DNA of 64,000 bases from Gracilaria vermiculophylla (taxonomy: Eukaryota > Rhodophyta > Florideophyceae > Gracilariales > Gracilariaceae): assembly GCA_019155205.2 (NCBI GenBank), contig JAHNZQ020000181.1, positions 3,047,999 to 3,111,998 of the forward strand. The letters run 5' to 3'. The notes beneath the pieces were generated by a model. It worked only from the letters and a program-made list of their open reading frames with translations. It made no database searches and was not told the origin of the DNA. The position numbers and the translations under genes were made by a program. Shown here one piece after another: positions 32,086 to 44,300 of this stretch. Numbering within the stretch: position 1 is the stretch's first letter; each line of letters begins with the position of its first letter.

Positions 32086-32637
32086 TGGGATACCATCAGT
32101 TCTCCTTGCGAGGTGGTAGTGCACAACGTCCGTTAGCAGAATTTGGTGACTCCAAAAGCACGAGTTCCTTAAGGTGGTCTCCGGTATTCGCTGTCACGAA
32201 CCAGGGAATCCTGAAATGGGATCCACAAACACCAAGCGGAGAAGGAGGTTCACTTGGCGGACATTGCTCCTACAAGCGCTGCTTCGAGGCGACCTGGGGA
32301 TCGGGGGCTTAGAAACCTAAGAATTTTTGAAGAGAGTCCCCAACCGGAAAAATAGATGAAGACTCAAAGGGACTTGTCTTACCTCCCCAGAGGTGGCCCT
32401 CGACCGGTGGATTAAGTACCATGCCGGGAGTCAGCCTCGGAAGGTCTCACTACTGTAGTAAGTACCCGCACTAGTTAACTAAAATAAATCTAAATTCTAC
32501 TGTTCCTCAAGGGTACTGGAGCACACGTAGGCCGAATAATGCACAACGTGGCTCAGTTAATTAAATAAGAACCCTCCTTAGGAATATCCCGTCGTAAAGC
32601 CCCATGACAATAACACCTTTTAATCAACTGTACAACT
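32086..32637 (-). repeat. Gyp1-c 5' LTR
   Basis: 552 bp, paired with 16673-17226. The outer end on the plus strand is TGTACAACT, directly followed by TAAAC. Confidence 0.88.
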
Positions 32638-32797
32638 TAAACCTGTACAATCGCTCAGGCTCAGGTCAATTATGAGAGTAGAACCCAGTGTGCTAGAGTT
32701 CAGCTGGGCCCGTAACCTGTACGTATAACAGATGAGCAATTTGCGCTATACTCTCATATGGCCCAGAGCACACAGTTCACTATTTGATCTATCATCA
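32638..32797 (-). mobile_element. TRIM-like element copy 1, 5' half
   Basis: It begins with the duplicated TAAAC of Gyp1-c (32638-32642). Read on the minus strand it then carries the 5' terminal repeat (TGATGATAG... with a TTGCTCATCTG A-box) and part of the internal region with a degenerate B box. The other half is 16513-16672. The outer flanks TTGCG and CTCCG match weakly, consistent with an old insertion. Confidence 0.8.
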
Positions 32798-34653
32798 CTC
32801 CGTTCATGGCTCGATCAGCCGTTTTACTCCATACTCATCCCCTCAGGAATCTATGTTGATCGGTAGACGTGCCACAAAATATGAATGAGAACTTTAAAAC
32901 CCACGGATATTTTGCCATCGAATAAGACTACCTTTATGCTTCCATACATTAAACTGTCGAGTCCGGTCATTACGTGTGTGTAGTTGATCTTACTAAGAGT
33001 CCAAAAAATACTACTAATGCTGTAGGTTCCAAATTCTTATCTGATCAAGGATTTGTTCTAACGAATAGACCTATATGTCGCAATCCGAAAACGTCACAAA
33101 GAACTAGATACGTCTTTGGAGTCAATGAAGATCCCAAATCGCATTTGAATTCCGAGAAGAGTTTCGAAAGTCTTTAACAGTACTTTTCTTTGGTCTACTG
33201 TCAAAATCTGCGTTGAGTGCGGGGGATTCAGCGCGGCTGAAACGCAATGCATTGCTGCTGCAATGTAATATATCGTCGATGCACTGTAATTATACAATTA
33301 AAGAGCAGTATGCAAGACACTCGCTCATCACCTGGAGCGTCTTGAGTCAAAGTAAAATTTTCATCTAAACTATATTCATGATCATATCGATCTCTTTATT
33401 TTTTAAAAAGTTTTCGAAAAATGTTAACATTTGAAAATCAATGAGTGAGGCATGTAATTGTTCATCTTTTAAAAATATTATTTTTGGGAGTGTTTTCAAT
33501 TCTTCAAGCTATGTGATATATTTAAAGTTCCTGTATTCCGTGGATATTGAGACCAGTAAGTGCGAAAACGGTTGCTTTTGTTCTAAATATACCTTTTTCA
33601 AAAGTACCGATTCTGTGATAGCTAGTCTAAAAGGTTGCCAAAAATAAGAAAGGCAATTAAAAATATAAAATGTTTAATTCGTTCACCATCATTTTGCGCA
33701 AAACACACCAAAAAGCAAAAGAAAAGAGTAAAAAAAGGAAAAGTCAAAAAGGTTTTAAAAACCTATAAACGTTTCATAAAAAGGTCATTAAAATAAGATT
33801 AGTAAGTGAAGAACATGTCTGAGCCATGAAAACCGAAATTTGGCTTCAACATCAGCTTGGTAAATGTGGCTTAAAAATTTTTCGTGGACCCCGTTTGTAT
33901 AAACAAAAATACTGATACAGAGGTAGAAGAATCAAAATTCTTGAAAATCTTTCATTATGACTATCCGCCTGACATATTATTCGATTTTAGTCTCGGTAGT
34001 AATTTTGCCCTCACGTGATTCTTCTTCTAATATATTCAAGAAAACTTCGCCATGAAGACAGACAAAAAGAGATACTTGTTACTTAACCTCGCTGTAATCT
34101 TGTACAAAGCCGATTTTTTAAAGATTGTTCTGGATAAAAACAGAGCATCACAAGAAGCATTCAAATTTTTTTTACCGGCGACAAATACCCAGTAAAGTTC
34201 TATATTTCTGACAGAACGAGGAACAAACCCAGACTTGTAAAGCTCTGCGACTTATGAAAACGCAAGCGAGAAAGAGGTCAAATCCAACCTGAAGTAGGCC
34301 GATGAAAGTCGTTTTGACGAAGGGAAAGCAACTCAAAGGATTTTAAATCTGTACAAAGATGTAACTTCAAAGCCTACAGGGGCCCTTAATCATTGTTTGA
34401 AGGAAGTTTTGCATGTCCTCATTGCGACCTCCGAGGAAAGTGATGTTGCTGAATTTTATTGTTTGGGGATGATGCGCCACTGCCTTCGCGGTAAAACCAA
34501 GCTGCTATTTTGTAGCACACATTCAAACTTAATAAGTTAGTTTTTGAGACACCATTAGGGTACATAAGCCCCATAGAAGAGTATGACAAGCTTCGCGGAC
34601 CGGGCTTTTCTGCTTGTTTCTTCGGGATTGAAGTGCACGCCTCTTTTTCCGGG
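32798..34653. other. AT-rich spacer, no gene seen
   Basis: There are only short frames of Lys/Asn/Ile-rich composition. Poly-A-rich stretches lie around 33700-33760. No repeat shared with the window was found. Confidence 0.5.
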
Positions 34654-35204
34654 TGTAGTACAGTGGCTCCTAAGGAAATAGGGTGGTTTAGCCTTATGGT
34701 ATAATATTCCTAAGGAGGGCTCGTATTTTATTAGCTGGGCCACGTGGTGCAGAATCCCTCACGTGCGCTACAGTATCCTGGGGGAACGGTAGAATTATTA
34801 TTTATTTTAATTAATTTAGGCAGCTAATTAGTACAGTAGTGAGACCTGCCGAGGTGGGCTCCCGGCTTGGTATTTAACCTGCTGGTTGAGCTTAACCTCT
34901 GGAAAGTAAAGACAAAGCACCCTTGAGTCTTCATCTACTTTTCCGGTTGGAGTCTCTCGTCGATCAACGCAGGTTTGTAAGCCGCCGATCCCCAGGTCGC
35001 ATCGTAGCAGCGCCTGTAGGAGCATTGTCCGCCCAGTGAACCTCCCCCTCCGCTTGGTGTTTGCGGATCCCCTTTAAGAATTCCCCTGGCTCGCGACAGC
35101 GGATACCGGAGACCACCTTTAGGAACACGCGCCTTTGGAGTCAACAAAAACTCCTAACGGACGTTGTGCTTTACTACTTCGCGAGGACGGCTGACAGTAC
35201 CACA
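34654..35204 (+). repeat. Solo Gyp1 LTR
   Basis: A 551-bp complete LTR in plus orientation with no internal region on either side. TCCGG at 34648-34652 and 35205-35209 looks like its target duplication, with one extra G before TGTAGTAC. It is a product of LTR-LTR recombination. Confidence 0.85.
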
Positions 35205-35474
35205 TCCGGTGTTCCCGCATATGGGCTCGGACTGAGTAATGCGCAGGAGAGGATTAATATGTCTAAGTCTTGCAGAAGCGGTCGGCGGCACGCGTTCTAC
35301 ACGTGTGGCACGGGGAACACCCAGATGGACCGGTGCCTGGTACAGTGCACGCGCAGAGGCCCAAATGACCAGGTATTTATTTATTTTCTTGTTTAGAATT
35401 TGTTTATTTATTTAATTAGCCCTAGAGTACTTTTCGGGCGCCGGCATCCCTGCCGCCGCTCTCAATAAACGTTA

Positions 35475-35853
35475 GCCAAGGTTCCGGCTCTGAGGCTTCC
35501 GCCGACGTCGGTATTTGTCTCTCGCGAGGGATATCCCGTAGCGTACGGTTGCTCATCGGCCTTTTTCGCTGAGAACGCCCATACTTGGGTATATTACAAG
35601 TCTTACTGTGCTCGTTCCTTGTATCTGAATCTTTACGGCTCGCCGTTGTTTGCTATACGGATACCTCACCGTTTCCTGTCTTGGTGGTACATCCTCCACC
35701 TTGTGAATCTCGCGACCCGCGCTCCCCCTTCCTTTTCCATCCTTTTCCCTCATGGAGGCACCGCTCACTCATACGCCCACGTAGTGGGGATCCTTCTCAT
35801 ACCTCTCCCACCAAGCGCTGCCGGGCAACCTCGGTCTTACACCCGACATTGCC
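35475..35853 (+). repeat. Diverged dispersed repeat R2, copy 2
   Basis: Aligns with 1767-2066 in the same orientation. An AATAAA lies just before it at about 35464. Confidence 0.45.
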
Positions 35854-38800
35854 GTGTTGTCTCTCGAGAGGGCTCTAACGCCGAACTACCTCTGCAGAGG
35901 AAGATTCGGACGTTTTCATGAGCTTTTCTCGCTTGCGGGCTAGTGCACTACAAGGGTAAGAAATAATATGCGATGCATATCCAATGCATGGAGAATTTTC
36001 TACTTTTCTTTCCTCGCCAAGTATGGCCGTGTAGTGCAACGCCAGAGGCGGGAAATCACCACGAAGACGTTCGGAATCTTCCTCTTCTTGGGTAGCAAAG
36101 CAAACAGAGCCACTCTGGGCGTGCCACGGCGAAGCCGGTTGGTAAGACCGAGGGCAGCCCTTCAGGCGGTTACCTAGAGTGTTGAGTCTGAGATTCCTCC
36201 AATACGAAGTTGCCGGAATCACGAGTAATCGGCACGGAGCCTCGCGAGCGAGCGAGAGTGAAGGGTACGGTAGGTACCCGGAGCGACAGCGTGTCCACTG
36301 GTGTGTGGGCACGGGATGAAAACAGCAACAAAAAACAGGACCCAATACTGGGGCGAGTACACGACAATGTCGGTAAGGGATAGACACAAGTTGTGGTGAC
36401 ACTCTGTAAGTCTCGAGGGAGGATGAACTGCCGTGCAAACGGGTGCTAACACGCAGCAGCGGTAAGCAACGCCGGAGGCGGAAAAGTTCAGAGCCACAAC
36501 CCTCTTGGGACCATCATCGGGTTTACTGGGCAGCCGCCGTAGCGGGGTATATATACTGTAGTCGGCGCGCCACCCTGACAGTGGGGCGCGCCGCCCAAAA
36601 ATTATCTGAGTAAAATATCTAATTTGTCCAGCAATGCCATGCACCCCTACTGTACCCACGTGTGTGACTCGGCAGTCCGGCGTGCACCTCAGTGGCCAAC
36701 CGCTGCGCTAACCATCATAAAATAACCATACCTCTTCGGAGTGCAAGTACCGACAAAGTCGTGAGAAATCCCCCAGAAGGACGTTGCACTTCAGGCCGGG
36801 ATGCTCTCGGTCTTACAAACCGACATAGTCATGCTGTGTCATTGAGAAAGTTTTATCGCCAATCTGTTTCTGTGAAAGACAATCCCGGTTTTTCTCGCAT
36901 TGTTTCCAGTTCACGAGCTATTTCACGATAAGTGGATTTTGAAAATACCGATGCAGATTTTTCCACCTTCAACACAGACGTTTTTAGAAGAGTTCTGGCA
37001 AATGGTCTACAGCGCTCCGTGGAGCCATTAGAACTAAGCAAACTCCATTTGCATTAGCGGACTTCAAAAATGAGCCAGTGGCTATTTGAGTAAGTGAAGC
37101 TTAGCTGCGAATCGTAATCTCACAAATTATATCAGTAAAGTTGCATAAAAAGTTTTGTTTTCGGACGTCAAGCATTCAAAAGAAGAGTGTCAGGATATTT
37201 GTACAATCTACGACAGTTTTTTTTGATAACTACTGCCGTGTTGACGTATCATTTTATTATTAATAATATGGCAGTTTGCTTTTTGTTCTTTGAATGACAA
37301 ACATCCCATAGCAAGAACATTTGTCCATGAAACATCATTAATTAGTAGACGAATTTTAAAAGTCTTTTTATTTTTGGGGTCTTTCAAATAGAGCTGCGTT
37401 TTCCCTATTCAGAGAGTCATTGAATCTTGAACTGGAGAAAAATTGCTTGAAATGTACAGACTTTTGCTTTTGACTAATTTTCATTTAATTCTATTTGTAT
37501 GGAGAATCAGATATGGCCTTATAATTATTTGCTGTGCGTTTTGTACCAGGATGTTCACTGACACCAAGTCACGTTTTGAGAATTAATCTATCTAGAAAAA
37601 TAAAGTTTTCTGTACAGAACTTTTGCATTTTGAAAGATTCCATCTCCGTTGTGATAATTGATATTGAGTATGAACAGAGGAAAAGTATTTAAACAAGAAA
37701 GTTTGCTTATGGTTGTATATTTGTGATGTTTATTTTGCTCGTTTTACTGTATTAAACAACGTTTGGTAGTATATCAACGTTTGGTAGTATATCAAAACCT
37801 TATTTTAATACTACACTACTCAGATTAATGCCAGCTACAAATAACTTCCACTTAATATTTTTCATTATGCAGTCTAGCATAATTGACAAATTGAATTGTT
37901 TTTTTAATTTTGTTGAGCGTCTTGGTATAAAAATCTAAATGGTTTCCGTCTTATACTTTCAATAAAAAAAACCAATTCTAGTTTTTGTTACATTTTAGGG
38001 GCCATGTCATGTATTGAAATGTTTGGAAAATGTATGGAGAGTTGAAAATTGTACTCTATAACTTACTGAATTCGTTTCTTAAATATTTATGCCGGTAAAG
38101 GTTATAATCATGAGCGCAAAATCACAGATTAAAATATTTACCACTCGTGTCTTTTTTCAAAAAAGCTATCAGCTGTTTACATCAGCATCCTCATCGTTTG
38201 AATTGTTGTATGTAATGTAATCGGAATTCAAAGTTTGCCTTGGTTAAAAATTAATACATAATATTTGATATGTAGCAACTTTGATTTATAAACCATTTGG
38301 ATGTTTACTGCGCTAAATTAAAAATTAGATTAATTTATGTTAGAAACAAATACAGGTTTGTTAATATTAAGTTTCCAAATTAGTATGTTTGTTTTCAATC
38401 AGAGATTAAAGTTCAATTCATATCAATACGTTGTCTGGAAAACTTTAATGGTTTTCTTAATCAAAATAAAAGACTTCAATAATAGCTGGGTTCTGTTCTC
38501 CAGTGTGTGCAGAGATAGTTTTTTCAAAGCTTAATTTTGTACTGTAAGGAGACTCATTGACAGCAAAGCTATATAACAAAGCTTTTTGCTTTTTCCATGC
38601 GCTGGCACGACTATTGCTTGGGTCGCTCAATATATTTTTGGGCTTTGTTATTGTTCTTCGCTGTTTTATTTTGATACGACGGCTTTTTGATATACAGAAC
38701 CAAAAGTATGGAAAGTACTGTTATTTTTCGTGCTCTTTTCCTGTTATTGATACTTCAGCTCTCATGAATGCCTGAACACGATTTCAACCGCAGAAGCACT

Positions 38801-39080
38801 GTTCTGGGGCTTAAAAACAACACCTGTAAAAAATACAGTGAAAATGCTTTTCATGACATTATTTCATTTACAGCTGTCGCAATGCGGTTGACACCGTGAA
38901 AGAACATGCGAGGCAGTCCACTGTGGTTGTGCATACAAACTGCGGGGGAGCGAGAGAAACAACCTTTTGCAGCTTGTTTTCACGGGTTGTGGATATAATT
39001 AGCAGGGAGGATGGAACATGGGGCGTTCCCAAGTGGAGGTTGATTTGATGGATAGCGTGGAAAGCGCCTGAGGTCAACGG
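35854..39080. other. Spacer: mixed then AT-rich, no gene recognised
   Basis: Up to about 36720 the GC content is moderate. The longest minus-strand frames (35875-36438, 36219-36659) overlap each other in different frames and lack any known motif. A GGCGCGCC pair (36564-36571, 36585-36592) forms a hairpin next to GTATATATAC (36548-36557). From 36720 to 38900 it is strongly AT-rich with short low-complexity frames. Confidence 0.45.
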
Positions 39081-39485
39081 TGTGCATGACGTTGCGAAGC
39101 GGCAGCTGCAAAGTCAACAAGGCTCAAGTTTGGACTGCGATCGGTGCGCTCCAGAAATCGTGGATGGTCGCGTCATGGAACTCGTTTACGGCGTGAACGG
39201 CTTACAGAAAGCGCATATGAAACGGCGTCGACAAGAGCGCGAGAGAGGAAACCGCGGGATGCGGGACATTGGCGTGTCTCAGAGGAGAGGCGGAAACTAG
39301 CGCGGCGGCTGCGTCGCGTCTGGCGCAGCTTTGAATTGACTGGGGCGATGTAAGGCGGCGCATACAGAAAGTGAAAGCGTATGTGTCGGGCGGAGGCGAC
39401 GCCGCGCGTAAGTGACGTCGGTGGAGGCGCGGCGCGCACTGAGCGCCGGGCGCAGCTACCGGTGGCCGGTGCAGCGCGCAGGCAA

Positions 39486-39605
39486 CGGCGGCGACGGCGG
39501 CGGCAGCGGCGACAGCGGCGGCGGCGGCGGCGGCGACAGCGGCGGCGGCTGCGGCGGCGGCGGCGGCGGCGGCGTGGGCGGCGGCGCGGTGGATGGCGGC
39601 GGGCT

Positions 39606-39638
<33 letters not shown>

Positions 39639-39660
39639 TGGGCGGCGGCGCGGTGGATGG
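39486..39660. repeat. Interrupted CGG microsatellite
   Basis: A CGG-rich tract with interruptions contains two near-identical blocks around GTGGGCGGCGGCGCGGTGG. It lies 570-740 bp upstream of the start codon of the 40227 gene. Confidence 0.9.
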
Positions 39661-39663
39661 CGG

Positions 39664-39795
39664 CGGGCGACGAAGGCGGCGGGCGAAAAAGGCGGCGGGC
39701 GACAAAGGCGGCGGGCGACAAAGGCGGCGCGCGAAAAAGGCGGCGCGCGACAAAGGCGGCGGGCGACGAAGGCGGCGGGCGACAAAGGCGGCAGT
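39664..39795. repeat. 15-bp minisatellite
   Basis: About nine tandem units of roughly AAGGCGGCGGGCGAC, varying at the tenth base and the last three bases. Long open frames across it on both strands are by-products of the repeat. Confidence 0.85.
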
Positions 39796-40226
39796 AAGGG
39801 TGGCAACAACGATCACTTTGCGCCAGCGGCGGCTAACATGACGACAGTGCATCGTTGCAGCGCACGGCCAACAAGCGCGCACGCGCACGCGGCGCGCTTG
39901 CGCGTGTAAACGGCGTGTGCTGCCCACACGCGCCAGCACGCGCACCTTCTCGCGAGTGTCCTCTCCACCGGCCGCCATCTCCACACTTGCGGCGCGTCGC
40001 GCGCTCGCCACGCGCCCGCTCATCCCTCCCGGCCCCGCTCGCCATACCCGCCGCCGCCTCGCCGCCTTTGCCTTCTCTATTTCAGGTGTTGCTCCCCTTC
40101 CCCACCCATTCCTTCCCCTCAACCATTTTGACAACCCACCCACCCTCACCGCCGCCAACGCCTCTCCCCGCCACCCCACCCACCCGTCGCCTCCCCCCCC
40201 CTCCCCCCTTCCACCCCCCTCGTCAC

Positions 40227-40952
40227 ATGTACAACCCCACCGATCACTCCAACCCCCCTTCTAAGCGCCGGCGCGGCCGCCAGCCGCGCCCGTCCTCGCT
40301 GTCGTCCTCAGTTAAGGCCGCCGTGGCGCAGTTCGCGCACCGCGTGGGTCAGCCGCGTGTCATCGAGCCCGCCGGCTTCCGCGACTTCCGCGGCTGGCTG
40401 TCATACGTCGGCAGCCACTCGGCCGCCACCGCCTGGGCGCCGCTGGTGGACGCCGTGCTGCGCGATACCAACGGCGACGCGTCGGCCATCGAGGCGCTCA
40501 AGAGCGACCTGGTGCGCGAAATCGTCAAGCGCGTCGTCATCCCGCGCGCCAGCGAGAGCTCCAAGCTGGTGAGCACCAACTGCGGGCGGCAGTGCGCGCG
40601 CCCGCCCAACGGCGTCACGCTCATGACCATTCTGGACGGCGTGTTCCACGATCCGGCCGAGTGGCGCCACTTCATCGACTCCATGCCGTCCGCGTCGGGC
40701 CACCGCTCGCAGCCCGCGTCAGGCCACCGCTCGCAGCCCGCGTCGTCGACGTCGCACTTGGCGCTGCTGTCGTCGTCCGCGCCGCCGCCGTCGTCGTCGC
40801 TGCCGCTGCACCACGCGCCGCACTTGCACTCGTCGTCGTCGTCGTCGTCGCGCCAGTCGCGAGCTGCCGCCGCCCCGCTGCCGTCGTTCCAGGAGCTGGA
40901 GGACTCGCTGCGTCACACGCCCAGCTCGCGCGGCAAGCGCTCCCGGCGCTGA
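40227..40952 (+). CDS. Unrecognised basic, Ser-rich, probably nuclear protein (241 aa)
   Basis: I chose the ATG at 40227 because it is the first in a frame that is open upstream to 39855 but Pro/Ala-rich and without ATG there. I do not recognise the family. Residues 11-22 are a strong bipartite-like nuclear signal (PSKRRRGRQPR). A folded, probably helical region follows (about residues 28-150): SVKAAVAQFAHRVGQP, FRDFRGWLSYVGSHSAATAW, IEALKSDLVREIVKRVVIPR, then a CGRQC motif and a TILDGVFHDPAEWRHF segment. Two copies of an SGHRSQPA unit lead into a long Ser/Pro/His low-complexity tail and a basic C-terminus (SSRGKRSRR). It is intron-free, GC-rich, bounded by CGG repeats on both sides, and convergent with the 41348 gene. 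A transcription or chromatin role is only a guess. Confidence 0.75.
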   Translation: MYNPTDHSNPPSKRRRGRQPRPSSLSSSVKAAVAQFAHRVGQPRVIEPAGFRDFRGWLSYVGSHSAATAWAPLVDAVLRDTNGDASAIEALKSDLVREIVKRVVIPRASESSKLVSTNCGRQCARPPNGVTLMTILDGVFHDPAEWRHFIDSMPSASGHRSQPASGHRSQPASSTSHLALLSSSAPPPSSSLPLHHAPHLHSSSSSSSRQSRAAAAPLPSFQELEDSLRHTPSSRGKRSRR

Positions 40953-41051
40953 GTCGGTGAGCCACCATTTTACGAGCCGCGCTCCCACGTAGCGAACTCA
41001 GCTAGCATTTGGCCTCAAAGTAAAGCTGCGGCGGTGTCGACGAAGGCGGCA

Positions 41052-41052
<1 letters not shown>

Positions 41053-41123
<71 letters not shown>
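41053..41123. repeat. Uninterrupted (CGG)n tract
   Basis: About 23 perfect CGG units lie between two convergent genes, 100 bp after one stop codon (40952) and 225 bp after the other (41348). It probably falls in one or both 3' UTRs. Confidence 0.95.
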
Positions 41124-41128
<5 letters not shown>

Positions 41129-41347
41129 TGGACGGCGGCGCGCCTCCCTCTGCTGCAGCCAACGGTGCCGCGCGGACGGCGCGTCGCGTCGCGGCTCACC
41201 GTCGCTCCCACCAAATTTTGTCGCTTTTACCGTTTGGTAACCCGTCGCGCTGAACGGTACGGCCGCTCGCACTCAACGGCTGCAACTTGGAGCAGTGCCG
41301 TCGCTGCTCCCTGCCGTGCGTATTCAACGCTACTCACCGCCTCTAAC

Positions 41348-44300
41348 TCACGGCGTCAAGTTCGTCGTTGCGCCGCCCCCGCCGCGCTCGGCATCACCCT
41401 CCGCCCCCACCGCCGCCCCGGCCGCTCCCGTCCCTTCCGCCGCCTCCGTCGCTCCCGCCGCTTCCGCCGCTCCCGCCGTCTTCGCCGCCCCCGCCGTCGT
41501 TCCTGACTGCTGTGCCGCCCCTGCCCCCGCGCCCGACGCCCCTGCCGCTCCTGTCGCCCCTGCCGCTCCTGTCGCCCCTGCCGCTTTGGCCGCCCCAGCC
41601 ACCCCCGCCGCGCTCTGCCATTGCTCGTCCACCAGGTACACCGTCCCACGCCCGTACACATCGCGCTCCACGAATGTCGCGTCCACGTCGATGGGCACCG
41701 CCGCCGCCGAAGCTGCCGCCAGCCGCGCCGCGACCATCCACGCCCCCATAACCGCCGCGCCCACCAGCACCACCATCAGCAGCACCATCCCCACCACCTG
41801 CATCACCAGCGTCAGCAGCCCCTCCAGCGAGAACACCCCGCCCGGCCACGCCCACCGCGTCGCCACCGTCAACACCCCCGTCGTCGAAAGCGTCACCCTG
41901 GCCGCCCAGTACTGCGCCTCCGCCCCGCCCCTCTCGATATCCGTGCTTATGTTGCCGAACACGGGCGCATACAGCGCCCGCGACGCTTCCTCGCCCCACG
42001 TCTTCCGCGGTCGCAACAGCAGCCCCTGAGGCACCTGATCTTCCGCTGTGCCCTCCGCCACGTCCGCCACCTCCCGTCCGATTGGGATCCGCGCCCCGTA
42101 GCAGTCCTTGATGTCCAGCGTCGCGTCCCGCAATCGATTGTCGCGCATCTCGCCCACCACCATTCCGAATAACCCATCCGTCAGAGTCACGTGCTGCCGC
42201 AGTCGGGACAGGTACACATAGTCCGGACTCTTCACCACCGCAAAGTACAACTTCTTCACCGAGTTTTCGTACAGACCTTTGCACCACGAAAACTCCACGG
42301 TCTGCTCCGCCCCGACATCCACCGACAGACTCAACCCCTGTTCCGAGTTGCAAAAGTGCGCCACTTTCATGCGGACCTCGCTTAATTGGCCTTGCGTTGG
42401 ATTCTCGTACGCCGCCGCTGTGCTCAAGTTTGAACTCTGCCGAAAAGCCTGCAATCTCATCTGTAACCCACCTCTCCCCTTCGCGCTCACACCGGTGCGC
42501 ACCTCCTCCACGCATCCGCACGGGCACTTCTTTAACACAGCCAGCATGATCTGTTCATTCATCACTTCGTAAACGTCTAACCAAATTCCAATGATTTCCG
42601 TCTCGTTGACCGCGGTGGCCTGACGAAGCCTCTGCCTCGAGCTGCCTTCAGAGTAGGAGGCCAGGATCAACTCTGGTGTGAGATCGTAGAAATCCAACAA
42701 GTCCTGCAGCTGCTGCAACGCAGCAGTGTCCGGTGTTCGTTGCACAGCGTTGATCGTGATGTTCACCAAAAAGTACAGCGTTTCCGTGCTGTATGTGATG
42801 CCGAGGTCCGGCGTTAGACTGGCCAGAGCCGCCGCCGTGCGCACGTACCCCGCACTCTGTATTGCGTTGGGCACCGAATTGCCAGCAATCTGGTTCAGAC
42901 CCTCCGTGAAGTTGGCGAGCGCCTCGGAGTCAAAGGAGGATGTGCTCCCTCCGGCAGACAGGATGAACTTCACCATGTCCGTTCCAACCTGATGATAATC
43001 AGAATGGTCACCGGCAAGAAAAGCGTCTTCGGCATCGACGGCAAACCCAGAGAGATCCGCATCAACGTCGCTAGTGCTCGCAACGATGATGTTCCCTCCA
43101 TTCGTTGAAGCAAGCAAAGTAAAACCGAGCGAGTCGTATACGTCACAGCGCACACTGTAATTACCCGCAGTTCCAAGCTGGAAATTCACAAACTCCGTGC
43201 CTTGACACCCTCCCACACAGCTTTCAAAGCCAAACTCGTCCGTCAACAGGAAGAAGAACTTGAAGTCCCCGTTATAATTTGCGTACGCAGACAAAGTAAA
43301 CGTGTCGTTTGTAGTCCCAAAATCTCGGAGCAGCTTGCTGAAGGTCACAGTCGGTCGCTCAACTGTTTTCAGTGTTATGATTTGCTCGTTCACGCTGAAA
43401 CCTGCACGGAACGTCCTGATCAAAAACGCATACTCGGTATTTGGCGATAACACATTTGCTTTGATTCCTAAAGAATCTCGTCCAGGTTCCGCTCCCGCAG
43501 TGAAGTATCCAGCAAAAGTCAACAAATTTTCGTCGGTAGCAAGAAGAGTTTGTGACTGAGAGGCCGGTAGGAGCGCTTGGTATGACCAAGTTGTTTCATT
43601 GGTTTCGGAGATCGGCGTTATCACAACATCTTCATAGTATTTGACATTTGACAGATCCAGTAGAGTAGAGAGGTTGTTGCTGACCGCAATATTTGAAAGA
43701 GACTCAAAGGCTTGTGGTCTGTTTTCAACAAGAATCAATGTTTGTATCACAACGTCCGAATTTCGTTCAAGCAGAGCCCCAGTGGCATTCTGCGAAGTTT
43801 TTGACACTTGGAGGGAGTATTCTATGTACATCGGACCGGACATGTTTTGCAAAGCTTCAAACGCGCTAGAAAGAACAGTAAACCCAATGTTAGTTAGCCC
43901 TTCTTCAGGCATTAGCTCCGTTTCACATTGTTCCGAAGAATCCATGGCGGAATTCCAGCTATATCGGCACGACCATAGATAGCGCAAACCTTCGGAATTA
44001 TCGCCAGAAAGTACATCTGGATCACGTGAAGCAGAAGCGGTCATCAGAAAATTTTGAGCAGAGGACACCAACTGCGATGCTTCTCCACCATTTATCTGAG
44101 CCAGAAGCTCCGCGGGACGGATCACAACGGTTGTCGAATCAGACGCCATTATTTCCGGCTGATCCGTGAAGTAGGCACGAAGGGAAAGCGGGAAAGATCC
44201 GTAGTCCATCGCGGATTGAGGTATATGAAATTCGCGGCCGAGAAGAGTGGGGCCCACTTCATCTCTCGGAGCTGTGGTGTTCAAATAAGAAAACTGATAA

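Larger units (their letters stand above)
16673..32637 (-). mobile_element. Gyp1-c Ty3/Gypsy element carrying two nested insertions
   Basis: This is a complete element with both LTRs, sense strand minus, flanked by a perfect 5-bp duplication (TAAAC). The span is about 16 kb because it contains the Gyp2 element (24656-31906) near the start of gag and a TRIM-like insertion in gag (22323-22987). Compared with Gyp1-b it also has an internal deletion of about 2.5 kb. The deletion joins the aORF at about 18475 to the middle of integrase and removes the chromodomain and the aORF 3' part. All genes are decayed. Confidence 0.9.

Noticed and set aside
35875..36659. Two long minus-strand frames as a gene
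   Set aside because: They overlap in different frames, have no recognisable domain and no conserved copy in the window.
36680..36730. A third tRNA-like sequence on the minus strand (TAGCGCAGCGG A-box)
   Set aside because: The matching B box is poor (two or more mismatches), so chance or heavy decay cannot be separated.
39173..39841. Long Arg/Gly/Ala or Pro/Ala/Ser frames on both strands
   Set aside because: They are translations of CGG and 15-bp repeats, which stay open in most frames. No non-repeat coding content.
41034..42527. Several long frames antisense or out of frame to the large membrane protein
   Set aside because: GC-rich shadow frames with Arg/Pro or Gly/Ala composition. The in-frame protein has clear domains, a signal peptide and a membrane helix.
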